A program made the position numbers and the translations under genes. The notes beneath the pieces were generated by a model. It was not told where the DNA came from. It worked only from the letters and a program-made list of their open reading frames with translations, and did no database searches. Shown here in pieces: positions 7,625 to 16,197 of a stretch of 64,000 bases of DNA (position 1 is the stretch's first letter; every line of letters begins with the position of its first letter). The stretch comes from Apilactobacillus micheneri (GTDB lineage: Bacteria; Bacillota; Bacilli; Lactobacillales; Lactobacillaceae), in assembly GCF_002993975.1 (NCBI RefSeq), contig NZ_POSO01000004.1, positions 1 through 64,000 of the forward strand. Reading direction: 5' to 3'.

Positions 7625-8815
7625 TTATTTACGTAGTCTTTCAATATCTTTAACAATCATTAATTCTTCATTAGTTGGAATCAATAAAGTCTTAATTGAT
7701 GAATCATCAGAACTAATATCTCTTTCTACAGCACGAATATGGTTCTTTTCTGGATCAACACCAACACCAAAGTAACTTAATTTGTCGGCTACTTCTTGTC
7801 TAATGCCAATATCATTTTCACCAACACCGGCAGTAAATACAATAGCATCTACACCATTCATTTCAGCAACATATTGACCAACATATCTAATAATACGATT
7901 CATGTACATATTACGAGCTAATTCAGCTTGATGATTGTCAGCTTTTACAGCTTCCAAATCACGCATATCAGCTGATACTTCAGAAACACCTAACAATCCA
8001 GACTTCTTGTTTAGAATGTTAATCATTTCATTAACATCAGTAATGCCTTCTTTTTCCATAATATATGCAAGTAATGAAGGATCAACATCGCCAGAACGAG
8101 TTGCCATCATAACACCAGTTACTGGAGTAAAGCCCATTGATGTATCAAGTGACTTTCCATGATCAATAGCACAAATAGAGGCACCAGCACCTAAATGCAT
8201 TACAACTAATTTTAAATCTTTTAGTGGTTTACCAAGCATATCAGCAGCACGACTTGAAACATAACGGTAGCTAGTACCATGTGCTCCATATTTACGAGCT
8301 TTATGTTCACGATAGTATTTATATGGTAAAGCATACATGTAATTTTCTTCTGGCATTGAAGTATGGAATGAAGTATCAAAAACAGCAACACTAATTACAT
8401 TAGGCAAAATCTTCTTGAATGCCTTAATACCTAAAATATTTGCAGGTTCATGTAATGGTGCTAATTCTGATAATTCTTCAAGTTTTTTCAAAACATCATC
8501 AGTAATAACAACAGAATCAGTAAAGAATTCACCACCAGCAACAACACGATGACCTACACCTGTAATTTCATTGTAATCATCAATGATATCTAAACTTAGT
8601 AGTTTATCTAAAACTAATTTAATAGCTTCTTCATGATTTTCAATATCCATAGTTTTATGGAATTTCTTACCATCACCATATTTAATAGCAACATCAGATT
8701 TAGTTAAACCAATACGATCAATGGCACCACTTGAAATTAGTTTTTCAGAAGGCATTTCAAATAATTTGAATTTTAATGTGGAGCTTCCAGCATTAATAGC
8801 AATAGACTTTCCCAT
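7625..8815 (-). CDS. ackA: acetate kinase
   Basis: Transfers phosphate between acetyl phosphate and ADP, giving acetate and ATP in the cytosol, the energy-yielding step of mixed-acid or heterolactic metabolism. The ASKHA-fold signatures are present: INAGSSTLKFKLF at residues 6-18, GHRVVAGGE near 88, VVMHLGAGASICAI with the DTSMGFTPVTGVMMATRSGDVDP region, and FTAGVGEND near the C-terminus. The 396 aa are full length. SD AAGGAG is 7 bases from the ATG. It follows the ytxK gene after 21 bases, the order usual in lactobacilli, and ends at a strong terminator. Confidence 0.97.
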   Translation of the reverse strand: MGKSIAINAGSSTLKFKLFEMPSEKLISSGAIDRIGLTKSDVAIKYGDGKKFHKTMDIENHEEAIKLVLDKLLSLDIIDDYNEITGVGHRVVAGGEFFTDSVVITDDVLKKLEELSELAPLHEPANILGIKAFKKILPNVISVAVFDTSFHTSMPEENYMYALPYKYYREHKARKYGAHGTSYRYVSSRAADMLGKPLKDLKLVVMHLGAGASICAIDHGKSLDTSMGFTPVTGVMMATRSGDVDPSLLAYIMEKEGITDVNEMINILNKKSGLLGVSEVSADMRDLEAVKADNHQAELARNMYMNRIIRYVGQYVAEMNGVDAIVFTAGVGENDIGIRQEVADKLSYFGVGVDPEKNHIRAVERDISSDDSSIKTLLIPTNEELMIVKDIERLRK

Positions 8816-8836
8816 AATAGTTCTCCTTAATTTGTT

Positions 8837-9856
8837 TTATTTTAGTAAGTTATTTTCTTCCCATTCAACAATTTCAGCTAAATATTTTTGGAAAGCTGAT
8901 GGATTTTTGAAAGAAGGAAATTCCCCTAACATTATTTTATCAACTTGTTTAGCATCATTACCATGTTTTTGTAAAATTAAAATAGCTTTTTGAGCTTTAA
9001 CATTAGTAAATAATTCTTTAGGTAAGTTTAATAACCCTTGCATATATGCATTATCTTGGTTCCATTTTAATAATTCCTTAGCTGCAGGAGTATTAAAAAG
9101 ATTACTTGGTACTAAGAAAACACCAAATCCACCTGGCTTAACATGGTTCATCCCTTGTTCAATCAACAAATGATGTGCATATGAATGACCATCATTAGAT
9201 CTAGTTTTATAATTCTTAGTATTTTCATCAATTGGGTAATAACCAACCGGTAAATCAGAAATAACTAAGTCTGAATCATCCACCAATAAATTATCAACTG
9301 CATCTTGATGAATTAACTCAACATCGTCAATCTTATTTTGCATTTGAAAGTTTAAACTAGCAATAGCCAACATAGAATCATCATTATCGACACCGACACC
9401 ATGTATATTTGTTTTAAGTGCATCTGATAACTGATTAATAACGGTACTTAATAAATTACCAGTTCCAACAGCTAAATCAAGCACACTTAAATTAGACTTA
9501 TTTTTATATAGTCTAATAATTAAATATCCCATAATTGAGGCAATTGTATCAGGAGTTATTTGATGATTTGCTTGAACAGCATCTTCTTTAGTTGCTTTAA
9601 TCATAGCCATCTGAATAGCCTTTCTAATTGACTCAGCATCTATAGAATTATAATCTACTTTATTATACAGCTTTTCTAATTTAGAAACTATATCTTCATT
9701 AGGCTTATCATCTTCAACATGAACAGTATTATTATTTATCATATTATCACCATTTTCGATAAAGGCATCTAAATATGACACATCTAATTCTTTTTTCAAT
9801 ATTTCAGTAGATTTGTCCAATACATTAAACAAAGTTTCTGTATCTTTCTCAGCCAG
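8837..9856 (-). CDS. YtxK-like class I SAM-dependent methyltransferase
   Basis: SAM-dependent methyltransferase related to the N6-adenine DNA methylase fold; the substrate is unknown. It has the SAM site VLDLAVGTGNLLS, then GVDNDDSMLAIA, and DLPVGYYP, which replaces the classical NPPY in the YtxK group. Length is ~339 aa. The first in-frame GTG (9863-9865) overlaps the SD AAGGGAG and has no binding site upstream. Candidates at normal distance are CTG (9854-9856, 8 bases) or ATA (5 bases), so a near-cognate start is likely; I use CTG. In lactobacilli this gene habitually lies between comG and ackA, as here, and has its own promoter. Confidence 0.85.
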   Translation of the reverse strand: MAEKDTETLFNVLDKSTEILKKELDVSYLDAFIENGDNMINNNTVHVEDDKPNEDIVSKLEKLYNKVDYNSIDAESIRKAIQMAMIKATKEDAVQANHQITPDTIASIMGYLIIRLYKNKSNLSVLDLAVGTGNLLSTVINQLSDALKTNIHGVGVDNDDSMLAIASLNFQMQNKIDDVELIHQDAVDNLLVDDSDLVISDLPVGYYPIDENTKNYKTRSNDGHSYAHHLLIEQGMNHVKPGGFGVFLVPSNLFNTPAAKELLKWNQDNAYMQGLLNLPKELFTNVKAQKAILILQKHGNDAKQVDKIMLGEFPSFKNPSAFQKYLAEIVEWEENNLLK

Positions 9857-9892
9857 TATTCTCACTCCCTTAAAAGATTTAATACAAGTTTA

Positions 9893-9922
9893 ATATTACC
9901 AGATTATTATTAATTAATTCAA
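9893..9922 (-). promoter_or_regulatory. candidate promoter of ytxK-ackA
   Basis: Minus strand: TTGAAT (9917-9922), 18-base spacer, TAATAT (9893-9898), placed between the end of comGG and ytxK. It would let ytxK-ackA be expressed without the competence operon. Confidence 0.5.
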
Positions 9923-9944
9923 GATAAACAAATAATTACTTATA

Positions 9945-10085
9945 TTAATAATTTTTTATTAATTCATTAATTGTAGTTATTTCAGCATTATAATTTAAAA
10001 ATTTAATTGATAAAATAATTGATAAAACTATTAAGAATATTAATGCAATCATTGTAGCAGAACCATTATGTTTAACTTTTTTCAA
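9945..10085 (-). CDS. comGG: ComGG-like minor pseudopilin, very short
   Basis: A 46-codon reading frame starting with TTG (10083-10085) inside the end of comGF. Seven bases before it is GTGAG, a usable SD. The product has a short basic start (LKKVKHNGSATM), one hydrophobic helix (residues 12-30) and a small polar end. Position and topology match ComGG, the last minor pseudopilin of the DNA-uptake pilus, but known ComGG proteins are two to three times longer. It could be a minimal or decayed version. The 80 bases that follow before ytxK hold only a promoter. Confidence 0.6.
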   Translation of the reverse strand: MKKVKHNGSATMIALIFLIVLSIILSIKFLNYNAEITTINELIKNY

Positions 10086-10503
10086 TAGAAGTCTCACTTT
10101 CAAATTCTTGATGATTAATAAATTTCAACTTAATAAACAGATGATTTTTATGAATACTAAAATATGTTGAAGCAATATTTTCTAAGATTGGTACATGTCC
10201 ACTTTTATTGCCAGAAAGTCTTAACATATTTTTATAGGTTTGAATCCTATATTCTTTATGATTTGATGGATTAATTAAGGTTATATTATTATCATCTATT
10301 TTAACAACTCTTAAATTTAACTTTTTAGATTCAATTGTGCTTAAAAAAACGTGATAATTAATAATCTCACTTCTTTGGTGTCTATCAGAATTATTAATAT
10401 ACAAATTTGTGGTATTAATTATCATAGCAATTAAGCTTAAAATTAATAAACCAATAATACTTTCTATTACTGTAAAACCTCTTCTATTTAAGGTTATTCT
10501 CAT
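10072..10503 (-). CDS. comGF: ComGF minor pseudopilin
   Basis: Competence pseudopilus component, 143 aa. The N-terminus carries the type IV pilin-like processing site and helix: NRRGFTVIESIIGLLILSLIAMII, with Gly9 before the mature Phe and Glu14 at position +5. The rest is a weakly conserved beta-rich domain ending in the FESETS region. It overlaps comGE upstream by 20 bases and comGG downstream by 14 bases, typical of the tightly coupled comG operon. Confidence 0.82.
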   Translation of the reverse strand: MRITLNRRGFTVIESIIGLLILSLIAMIINTTNLYINNSDRHQRSEIINYHVFLSTIESKKLNLRVVKIDDNNITLINPSNHKEYRIQTYKNMLRLSGNKSGHVPILENIASTYFSIHKNHLFIKLKFINHQEFESETSIEKS

Positions 10504-10657
10504 ATTTTTTTCTACTTTCGATTAAATGATTTTCAGCATGTTTTATACCATTATTAATAGATTGATCACATTCAATATAAAATAATATACCTAAAGTAAT
10601 TAAAATAATTGCTATTAAACTATCTATAATCACAAACCCATCTAAATTTTTATTCAA
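10484..10657 (-). CDS. comGE: ComGE-like minor pseudopilin
   Basis: Short product (57 aa) with a membrane helix starting at GFVIIDSLIAIILITLGILFY, in the position of comGE. A Gly precedes the hydrophobic stretch and Asp takes the place of the usual Glu at +5. I start it at TTG (10655-10657), just before the comGD stop; the longer in-frame ATG at 10702 would overlap comGD deeply. The sequence diverges strongly, as ComGE does generally, so the name rests on gene order. Confidence 0.65.
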   Translation of the reverse strand: MNKNLDGFVIIDSLIAIILITLGILFYIECDQSINNGIKHAENHLIESRKKYENNLK

Positions 10658-11108
10658 TATGATATACACCCCATCCAAGCTGAAAAGTTTGTATATAATC
10701 ATTCTTTAACAGATTAGAATGCCAACGGTAAGTTGCAGGAGCAACATACCCACCACTTTTAATATCAATTATATAAGAATTACCATAAATGCTCATAGTA
10801 TTCGGGATATTAAGAGATTTATTAACACCATTCCAATAAATAAAATGAACATTATTTTTATTTACGATAATTGTACTTGTTATTTTAGATTTTTCATTTT
10901 TGTTAATTTTTGTAGACATAACAATACTATCCCATTGATATTTAAAAGAATTCCAAAATTTTTGTTCATCATTACGCTGATAATTTTTAATATTAGGATA
11001 AATAAAAAGTGTAATACCTATAAACAAAGAAGTAATCATTAATACAATAATCATTTCGATATTAGTAAATCCAAACTTACTCTTTTTTAATTGCTTTATT
11101 ATTATCAA
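10650..11108 (-). CDS. comGD: ComGD minor pseudopilin
   Basis: Competence pseudopilin-like protein, 152 aa, with N-terminal KSKFGFTNIEMIIVLMITSL: processing Gly followed by F, Glu at +5 and a hydrophobic helix. The start is TTG (11106-11108), eight bases after AGGG and inside the end of comGC, a 32-base overlap. It helps assemble the pseudopilus that pulls transforming DNA through the wall. Confidence 0.8.
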   Translation of the reverse strand: MIIIKQLKKSKFGFTNIEMIIVLMITSLFIGITLFIYPNIKNYQRNDEQKFWNSFKYQWDSIVMSTKINKNEKSKITSTIIVNKNNVHFIYWNGVNKSLNIPNTMSIYGNSYIIDIKSGGYVAPATYRWHSNLLKNDYIQTFQLGWGVYHIE

Positions 11109-11388
11109 TATTAATGCCCTGTTTTTCTGCTCGTGAAATTTGTGATGAATTCAAATAATCATTTTCCTTCAAAGATTGATACGTAACATTAGCATCACCC
11201 TTATCAATCAGATAAGCATCGATTTGACTTTGAACCAAAGATATCATTGCATTGTTATGAATAGATTCAGCCTTTTTTCTTTGACCATTTAAATTAGGTA
11301 CAATTATTAAAATTAATAATGAAATAATGAATAATACAATGGTCATTTCAATTAAAGTAAATCCAGATCTTTTTTTACATATTTTCAT
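11077..11388 (-). CDS. comGC: ComGC major competence pseudopilin
   Basis: Major subunit of the competence pilus, 103 aa. The prepilin motif KKRSGFTLIEMTIVLFIISLL is textbook: cleavage after Gly9, Phe+1, Glu+5, then a 20-residue helix. Substrate of a ComC-type peptidase not present in this window. An A7 run in codons 5-7 is intact, a useful control for the A6 frameshifts in yunD and minC. It follows comGB by two bases. Confidence 0.93.
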   Translation of the reverse strand: MKICKKRSGFTLIEMTIVLFIISLLILIIVPNLNGQRKKAESIHNNAMISLVQSQIDAYLIDKGDANVTYQSLKENDYLNSSQISRAEKQGINIDNNKAIKKE

Positions 11389-11390
11389 GT

Positions 11391-12368
11391 TTATATTCCC
11401 CTTAATGAGTTATAAATGGGCATCAAAATTGATAAATATCCTAATATAATTCCGATACCAATTAATAAAAATAAAATTGGTTGAACTAAGTTAATCAAAC
11501 GATTACTTTTATTAATCATGTCTTCAAATTGAAGTCTTGAAAACATAAATAAATTGTTAATTATTTTTCCCTTAGAATTACCTTGTGACAAAAATAAAAT
11601 AAATTCTTTAGGGATAAAATTATATTTTTGTATAAGTTTTGTATAATTCATCCCATTTTCTAGTTCTTTTTTTATTTCATTACTTAATGAATAAATAATT
11701 GTTGATTTGTCGAAGCTATTCATTATAAATAATATATTTTTAATATCAATACCATTGCTTAACATTAAATATAAATTATATGACAAATAATATCCCATAT
11801 AATACTGATATATTTTCCCAATAAAAGGTATTTTAATTAAAAATTCTTTTCTTTTTAAAAAGGATAAACTTTTGTAATAAATAAAAATTAGCAATAAGAA
11901 CATAAATATTAATAATATAAAAAAATATAAATAACTTAAATCATATTTTTCAACACTACCGATTGCTCCTATCTGTGGAACAATGACTTTATTGATACCA
12001 ATTAATGCCATTAAAAGCATCAATATTAAAAATAACGGATACATTAAAACTTCTTGTATTTTTTTGTTTTGTTTATTTTTAATAGAAATATATTTATTTA
12101 TTTCTTTTAAGCAGCTAATCAAGTTACCATTCTTTTCACTAATATATATTTGATTATAAAATTCACCATCTATATATTTTCTAATACTATAACTAAAGTG
12201 ATATCCTTGTTCCAATTTTGATAAAACATCATCAATAATATTTTCCTTAATTGTTGTTTGTTTTATGAAAATTAATGATTCCTTAAGGTTAAATCCTGAA
12301 TCTAATAGTTCACTAAGCGTTTTAAACAATAGCTGCTGTTCTGGTCCTTTTAGTCTTGTATTAAACAA
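11391..12368 (-). CDS. comGB: ComGB, type II secretion-like inner membrane platform protein
   Basis: Membrane platform of the competence pilus (GspF/PilC family), 325 aa. It has two cytosolic four-helix domains separated by hydrophobic stretches around residues 108-126 and 145-165, with a terminal membrane helix near 297-318. The second F-domain signature (ELENGMNYTKLIQKYNFIP) is visible. TTG start (12366-12368), nine bases after GGAG and six bases after comGA ends. Confidence 0.88.
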   Translation of the reverse strand: MFNTRLKGPEQQLLFKTLSELLDSGFNLKESLIFIKQTTIKENIIDDVLSKLEQGYHFSYSIRKYIDGEFYNQIYISEKNGNLISCLKEINKYISIKNKQNKKIQEVLMYPLFLILMLLMALIGINKVIVPQIGAIGSVEKYDLSYLYFFILLIFMFLLLIFIYYKSLSFLKRKEFLIKIPFIGKIYQYYMGYYLSYNLYLMLSNGIDIKNILFIMNSFDKSTIIYSLSNEIKKELENGMNYTKLIQKYNFIPKEFILFLSQGNSKGKIINNLFMFSRLQFEDMINKSNRLINLVQPILFLLIGIGIILGYLSILMPIYNSLRGI

Positions 12369-12374
12369 AATTTA

Positions 12375-13232
12375 CTACTCCTCATTTATATCCATATATG
12401 CAGTCATATTTCCATCTTTATCATTTACTAATTTCTGGTAAACAACTGTATTAATGGCATGATTTATGTCCGATGAATCAACATTTAATTGTTTTAAACG
12501 ATTAATTACCCCATTTTTATTATTGGCATGAATAGTACTGATTACTAAATGGCCAGAAAGTGCGGCTCTTATTGCAGCATTAGCAGTTCTAGTATCTCTT
12601 ATTTCGCCAATAATAAATATATCTGGTCGATGCCGTAGCCCAACTTTAATCAGCTCATCATATCCCATATTAGCAGAATCATTTACTTGTAATTGTAAAA
12701 ATTCATCTTCAATTATTTCTACTGGATCTTCAATCGTCATTATAATTTTTTTAGGACTAATGCTTTTAGCTAATTTATAAGCCGATGTTGTTTTTCCAGA
12801 ACCAGTAGGACCTGCAAACAAAATCATTCCTCCTTTGTAGAATCTTTTCTTTAGAGATATCAAATTATTATAATCTGCATAACTCAAATCAGAGTCTTCT
12901 ATACTATAAATAATTCTAATTACCATCGATTCTTTATTACTAAAATTACTAACCGATGAAAATCTTAAATAATATTTTTGACTATCTAATTTATATACAA
13001 ATGAACCTATTTGTGGCCTTCTATTTTCACTAATAGCCATATTCGATATATATTTACAATAATTAAGCAAAGTTTTAGAAAAAGAACTATCTATTACTGA
13101 ATGTTCTAATATTCTTACATTCGTGTGCATTTTAATATTAAAATTATCACCTGCTGGAAATATATAAATATCACTTGCTTTAATATCAATGGCATGATTA
13201 ATTAAATCATTAAAGTACTCCTTCATTTTCAT
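12375..13232 (-). CDS. comGA: ComGA competence pilus assembly ATPase
   Basis: Cytosolic ATPase of the GspE/PilB family that drives pseudopilus assembly. Walker A AGPTGSGKTTS near residue 140, the Asp box with IEDPVE, and GEIRD with histidine-rich ISTIHANN are present. It is ~285 aa, short because Firmicutes ComGA lacks the extra N-terminal domains. ATG at 13230-13232 is eight bases from GGAGG and is preferred over the GTG that overlaps it. It is the first gene of comGA-GG. A competence-sigma-like element (13253-13265) lies just upstream. Confidence 0.93.
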   Translation of the reverse strand: MKMKEYFNDLINHAIDIKASDIYIFPAGDNFNIKMHTNVRILEHSVIDSSFSKTLLNYCKYISNMAISENRRPQIGSFVYKLDSQKYYLRFSSVSNFSNKESMVIRIIYSIEDSDLSYADYNNLISLKKRFYKGGMILFAGPTGSGKTTSAYKLAKSISPKKIIMTIEDPVEIIEDEFLQLQVNDSANMGYDELIKVGLRHRPDIFIIGEIRDTRTANAAIRAALSGHLVISTIHANNKNGVINRLKQLNVDSSDINHAINTVVYQKLVNDKDGNMTAYMDINEE

Positions 13233-13252
13233 ATAAATATCCTCCACTAATA

Positions 13253-13265
13253 TATTCGCAAAAAA
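13253..13265 (-). promoter_or_regulatory. CIN-box-like ComX/SigH promoter element before comGA
   Basis: Minus strand TTTTTTGCGAATA: a T6 tract followed by TGCGAATA, 7 of 8 matches to the streptococcal/lactococcal com-box TACGAATA. The first transcribed base would fall just before the SD. It lies between the yebC terminator and comGA, and no good sigma-A promoter is visible there. Assignment is by motif and context only. Confidence 0.55.
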
Positions 13266-13282
13266 GTGTATGTATTTTTTAT

Positions 13283-13315
13283 AAAAAAAAGATGTGTAGA
13301 ATAACTACACATCTT
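13283..13315 (-). terminator. yebC terminator
   Basis: AAGATGTGTAG pairs perfectly with CTACACATCTT around a 5-base loop and is followed on the minus strand by eight T. It separates yebC from the comG operon. Confidence 0.92.
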
Positions 13316-13329
13316 AAATCATTATTTAA

Positions 13330-14064
13330 TTATTCAGCATCTTCTGGTAACTTAGCAGCTTCATAGACGTCTTGAACATCGTCATTTTCATCTAATTCAT
13401 CAATTAAGCCAGTATATTGTGATGCTTTATCACTAGGAACTTCAGTAACAGTTTGTGGGAACATTGTTACTTCGGCAGTATCTAGTGTATATTTCTTTTG
13501 CAATTCATCACGAACAGCATTTAAATCTGAAGGAGTAACAAAAATTTCAAATTTTTCATCGCTAGCCTTCATATCATCTGCACCAGCATCCAATGCATCC
13601 ATTAACATATCATCTTCATCAACATCTAAGCCATCACGTAAAATTACAATGTAACCCTTACGATCAAACATATATGAAACAGAACCATTAGAACCTAGAG
13701 ATCCACCATGATGAGTGAATGCAGAACGAATAGCTGCAGCAGTACGGTTTTTATTGTCTGTTAAACAAGAAACCATAACGGCTGTACCAGCTGGTCCGTA
13801 TCCTTCATAAGTTATTTCTTCATAATTAGCTCCACCAACACCAGTTGCTTTATCTAGTGCACGTTGGATATTATCTTTAGGCATGTTAGCAGCATGTGCC
13901 TTATCAATAACTAAACGTAATTGAGGGTTACCATCTACTTCTGCACCCCCTGCTTTAGCTGCTTGGTATAAATCACGTGAAATCTTTTGGAAAATCTTAC
14001 CACGTTTTTTATCTTGGGCACCTTTACGACCTTGTATGTTATGCCATTTTGAATGTCCTGACAT
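13330..14064 (-). CDS. YebC/PmpR family protein (TACO1-like)
   Basis: Cytosolic YebC family protein, 244 aa. Members have been reported as DNA-binding transcription regulators, and more recently as helpers of ribosomes translating proline-rich stretches; which applies here is not shown. The family start [20 protein letters not shown] is exact, followed by the [11 protein letters not shown] and [11 protein letters not shown] blocks. It is a single-gene unit with its own terminator, downstream of ccpA by 90 bases. Confidence 0.93.
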   Translation of the reverse strand: MSGHSKWHNIQGRKGAQDKKRGKIFQKISRDLYQAAKAGGAEVDGNPQLRLVIDKAHAANMPKDNIQRALDKATGVGGANYEEITYEGYGPAGTAVMVSCLTDNKNRTAAAIRSAFTHHGGSLGSNGSVSYMFDRKGYIVILRDGLDVDEDDMLMDALDAGADDMKASDEKFEIFVTPSDLNAVRDELQKKYTLDTAEVTMFPQTVTEVPSDKASQYTGLIDELDENDDVQDVYEAAKLPEDAE

Positions 14065-14154
14065 GATCTCAGCACTCCTCTCGTTTAATTCAAATTCTTC
14101 ATTTTACAAACATATTAATTATATCAATGCGAATATTAATAATCAAGTACATTA

Positions 14155-15156
14155 CTATTTTGTTGATTGTCTTTCAACAATATCATAATTTAATAGCACT
14201 TGTTTTTTATCAACATCTTCATTATTCATTATTTTAGTAAGTAATCTCATCGCAACAGCTCCAACATCATATAACGGATGAGTTATTGATGACAATTGAG
14301 GTCTTACCAATCTTGATATTTTGGTGTCGTTGCTAGTAAATATTTCAAAGTCATCTGGTACTTTAATATTCAGATCCGTTAAACCATTTAGTAAACCTGC
14401 AGCCAATTCGTCATTAGTAACAACTGCTGCTGTTATATTTTTAGATAAAATACTATTAACTAAATTATAACTGGATTGATAATTACCATTTGTCGAAAAT
14501 ACCAATGACTTATCAAATACATAATTCTTTTCTTGTAGGGCCTTTTTATATCCCACTAATCGATAATCTAAATTAATTGGCTGATTTAAAGAACCAGAAA
14601 TAAAAGCAATTTTCTTATTACCATTGTTAATTAATTTACTAGTCTCAGTTTTAACAGCAGAAATATAATCAATATTGACGCTGGGAACAGAATTACTTTC
14701 ATCTACAGATCCAGCTAGTACTATAGGAACATTAGAATTTTTAAATTCTTGGCGTAATTTATCATTAATCTCGTTTCCCATAAAAATAATACCATCAACT
14801 TGCTTGCTCAATAGATTATTCAAAACTTTAACTTGTTTAGATGAATCATCGTCTGAGTTGGCTAAAATAATATTATATTTATACATAGAAGCGATGTCAT
14901 CTATACCTCTGGCTAAAGATGCAAAATATTCATCAGTAACATCAGGAATAATAACTCCTACAGTTGTAGTCTTTTTGCTAGCTAATCCTCTAGCGACAGC
15001 ATTAGGACGATATTCCATCTTATTAATTACATTCATTACCTTATTTTTCGTGGCAGGTCTAACATTAGAATTACCATTTAAAACTCTTGAAACTGTTGCC
15101 ATTGAAACTTTAGATTCCCTAGCAACATCATAAATAGTTATATTTTGCTTATTCAT
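14155..15156 (-). CDS. ccpA: catabolite control protein A
   Basis: LacI-family repressor/activator that, with HPr phosphorylated at Ser46, controls carbon catabolite repression. The N-terminal helix-turn-helix TIYDVARESKVSMATVSRVLNG and hinge YRPNAVARGLASKKTTTVGV match CcpA closely, and the sugar-binding-like core runs to residue 333. A cre-like site (15191-15204) sits just behind the -10 of its promoter, implying negative autoregulation. It is the master regulator most likely to act on sugar and acetate genes of this organism. Confidence 0.93.
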   Translation of the reverse strand: MNKQNITIYDVARESKVSMATVSRVLNGNSNVRPATKNKVMNVINKMEYRPNAVARGLASKKTTTVGVIIPDVTDEYFASLARGIDDIASMYKYNIILANSDDDSSKQVKVLNNLLSKQVDGIIFMGNEINDKLRQEFKNSNVPIVLAGSVDESNSVPSVNIDYISAVKTETSKLINNGNKKIAFISGSLNQPINLDYRLVGYKKALQEKNYVFDKSLVFSTNGNYQSSYNLVNSILSKNITAAVVTNDELAAGLLNGLTDLNIKVPDDFEIFTSNDTKISRLVRPQLSSITHPLYDVGAVAMRLLTKIMNNEDVDKKQVLLNYDIVERQSTK

Positions 15157-15190
15157 ATTTTAATCCTTTCTAAACAAATAATAGAAAGTT

Positions 15191-15204
15191 TTATAGCGCT
15201 TTCA
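15191..15204 (-). promoter_or_regulatory. cre-like operator at ccpA
   Basis: Minus strand TGAAAGCGCTATAA matches the left half and CG core of the cre consensus (TGWAANCGNTNWCA) but ends AA rather than CA. It begins 11 bases downstream of the ccpA -10 hexamer, a position suited to blocking transcription. Confidence 0.6.
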
Positions 15205-15215
15205 TTTATTGTATA

Positions 15216-15244
15216 AATATAGCAGATTAAAATAAAAATAACAA
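15216..15244 (-). promoter_or_regulatory. ccpA promoter
   Basis: Minus strand TTGTTA (15239-15244), 17-base spacer, TATATT (15216-15221). The cre-like site follows immediately downstream. Confidence 0.65.
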
Positions 15245-15250
15245 GTAAGC

Positions 15251-15297
15251 AAAAAAGACTTAGGATTAATCATTTTAATTAATTCTAAGTCTTTTTT
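15251..15297 (-). terminator. terminator after the YtxH/DUF948 pair
   Basis: AAAAAAGACTTAG...ATTAAT pairs with AATTAAT...CTAAGTCTTTTTT, a long stem with one mismatch and A/T tracts on both sides. It ends the minus-strand unit 15304-16124 and insulates ccpA. Confidence 0.88.
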
Positions 15298-15303
15298 GTT
15301 CAA

Positions 15304-15732
15304 TTACTTGTCACTATCTTTTTTTAAAAAATCAGGATCTACGACAACGTCTTCGTTATCATCATTATTTTTATTATTAACATCCTTAGATTTTTCTCTT
15401 AAATTATTAGCAGCTTTATGAAATTGAGTACTACCTTCATCATAGTAGTATTGAGCCTTATTCATTACGTTATCATTAGCCTTGCCTGCAGCATCTTTAA
15501 TTTTAGATGTAGCATCTGAAGTCTTAGATTGTAATGATTGTTTAGCATCATCTACTGAATCCATAGCATAAAACGCATAGTCTAATGCACGATCTTTCAA
15601 ACTATTAGCTGCATCTTTAGTAGTATCTACTAATTTTTTGGCTTTGTCGTCATCTAATTTACGATAAGCAACATAAGCAGCTGCCGCAGCTCCAGCAGTT
15701 AGTCCCATAAAAAATAATCCTGCTTTTTTCAT
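15304..15732 (-). CDS. YtxH domain-containing protein
   Basis: Small envelope-associated protein, 142 aa: one N-terminal membrane helix (LFFMGLTAGAAAAAYVAYRKL) followed by a long Lys/Asp/Ala-rich amphipathic region with apparent coiled-coil character and an acidic tail. Members of this family are linked to general stress in Bacillus, but no molecular role is known. ATG at 15730-15732 lies nine bases after GGAGA; the GTG upstream is within that spacer. It follows the DUF948 gene closely, the pair usual in lactobacilli. Confidence 0.8.
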   Translation of the reverse strand: MKKAGLFFMGLTAGAAAAAYVAYRKLDDDKAKKLVDTTKDAANSLKDRALDYAFYAMDSVDDAKQSLQSKTSDATSKIKDAAGKANDNVMNKAQYYYDEGSTQFHKAANNLREKSKDVNNKNNDDNEDVVVDPDFLKKDSDK

Positions 15733-15746
15733 AAAAAACACTCTCC

Positions 15747-16124
15747 TTATTTTCTAAATACTTTAAAGCCTATACCTGCTAGCTTTTCAAGAAAAGAAGG
15801 TTTGTTTCTCTCTTGAAATTTCTTTGTTAAGCTTTGAGTAGCACTATTCAAATCAGAAACACTTTGACCAACATCAGCAGCAGCTTGATATACAGGATCT
15901 AATGTATTAACTTTTTCATTTAAATCTTTAATCATAGAATTAGAACTGATCATAATTTCTTCAGTTTGCTTAGACAAAACATTAACATCTTGAGAAATTG
16001 AGTTAATATTCTTATTAACCTCATCAACGGTTTTTGAAAGTTTAATTAAAACAAACGCAGCACTTACAGCTAATATTAAAAATGCAATTGCAGCAATTAA
16101 ACCAGCTAGAGCTCCTATTGTCAT
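15747..16124 (-). CDS. DUF948 domain-containing protein
   Basis: 125-aa protein with an N-terminal membrane helix (residues 5-28) and a cytosolic coiled-coil segment (30-95, repeated V/I/L heptads with Asn and Ser) ending in a basic tail. DUF948 proteins have no known activity. It is the first gene of a two-gene unit with the YtxH protein; the SD GGGGGAGG is strong. Confidence 0.85.
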   Translation of the reverse strand: MTIGALAGLIAAIAFLILAVSAAFVLIKLSKTVDEVNKNINSISQDVNVLSKQTEEIMISSNSMIKDLNEKVNTLDPVYQAAADVGQSVSDLNSATQSLTKKFQERNKPSFLEKLAGIGFKVFRK

Positions 16125-16197
16125 ACAATTCCTCCCCCTTATTTATACTATGCTTTTAGAATAGCATTTTCGTAAAAATTTTACAATTAGTTAACAT

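Noticed and set aside
10484-10702. comGE as a pseudogene because it is only 57 aa
   Set aside because: ComGE is short and variable, and the pilin-like helix and overlaps with its neighbours are kept.
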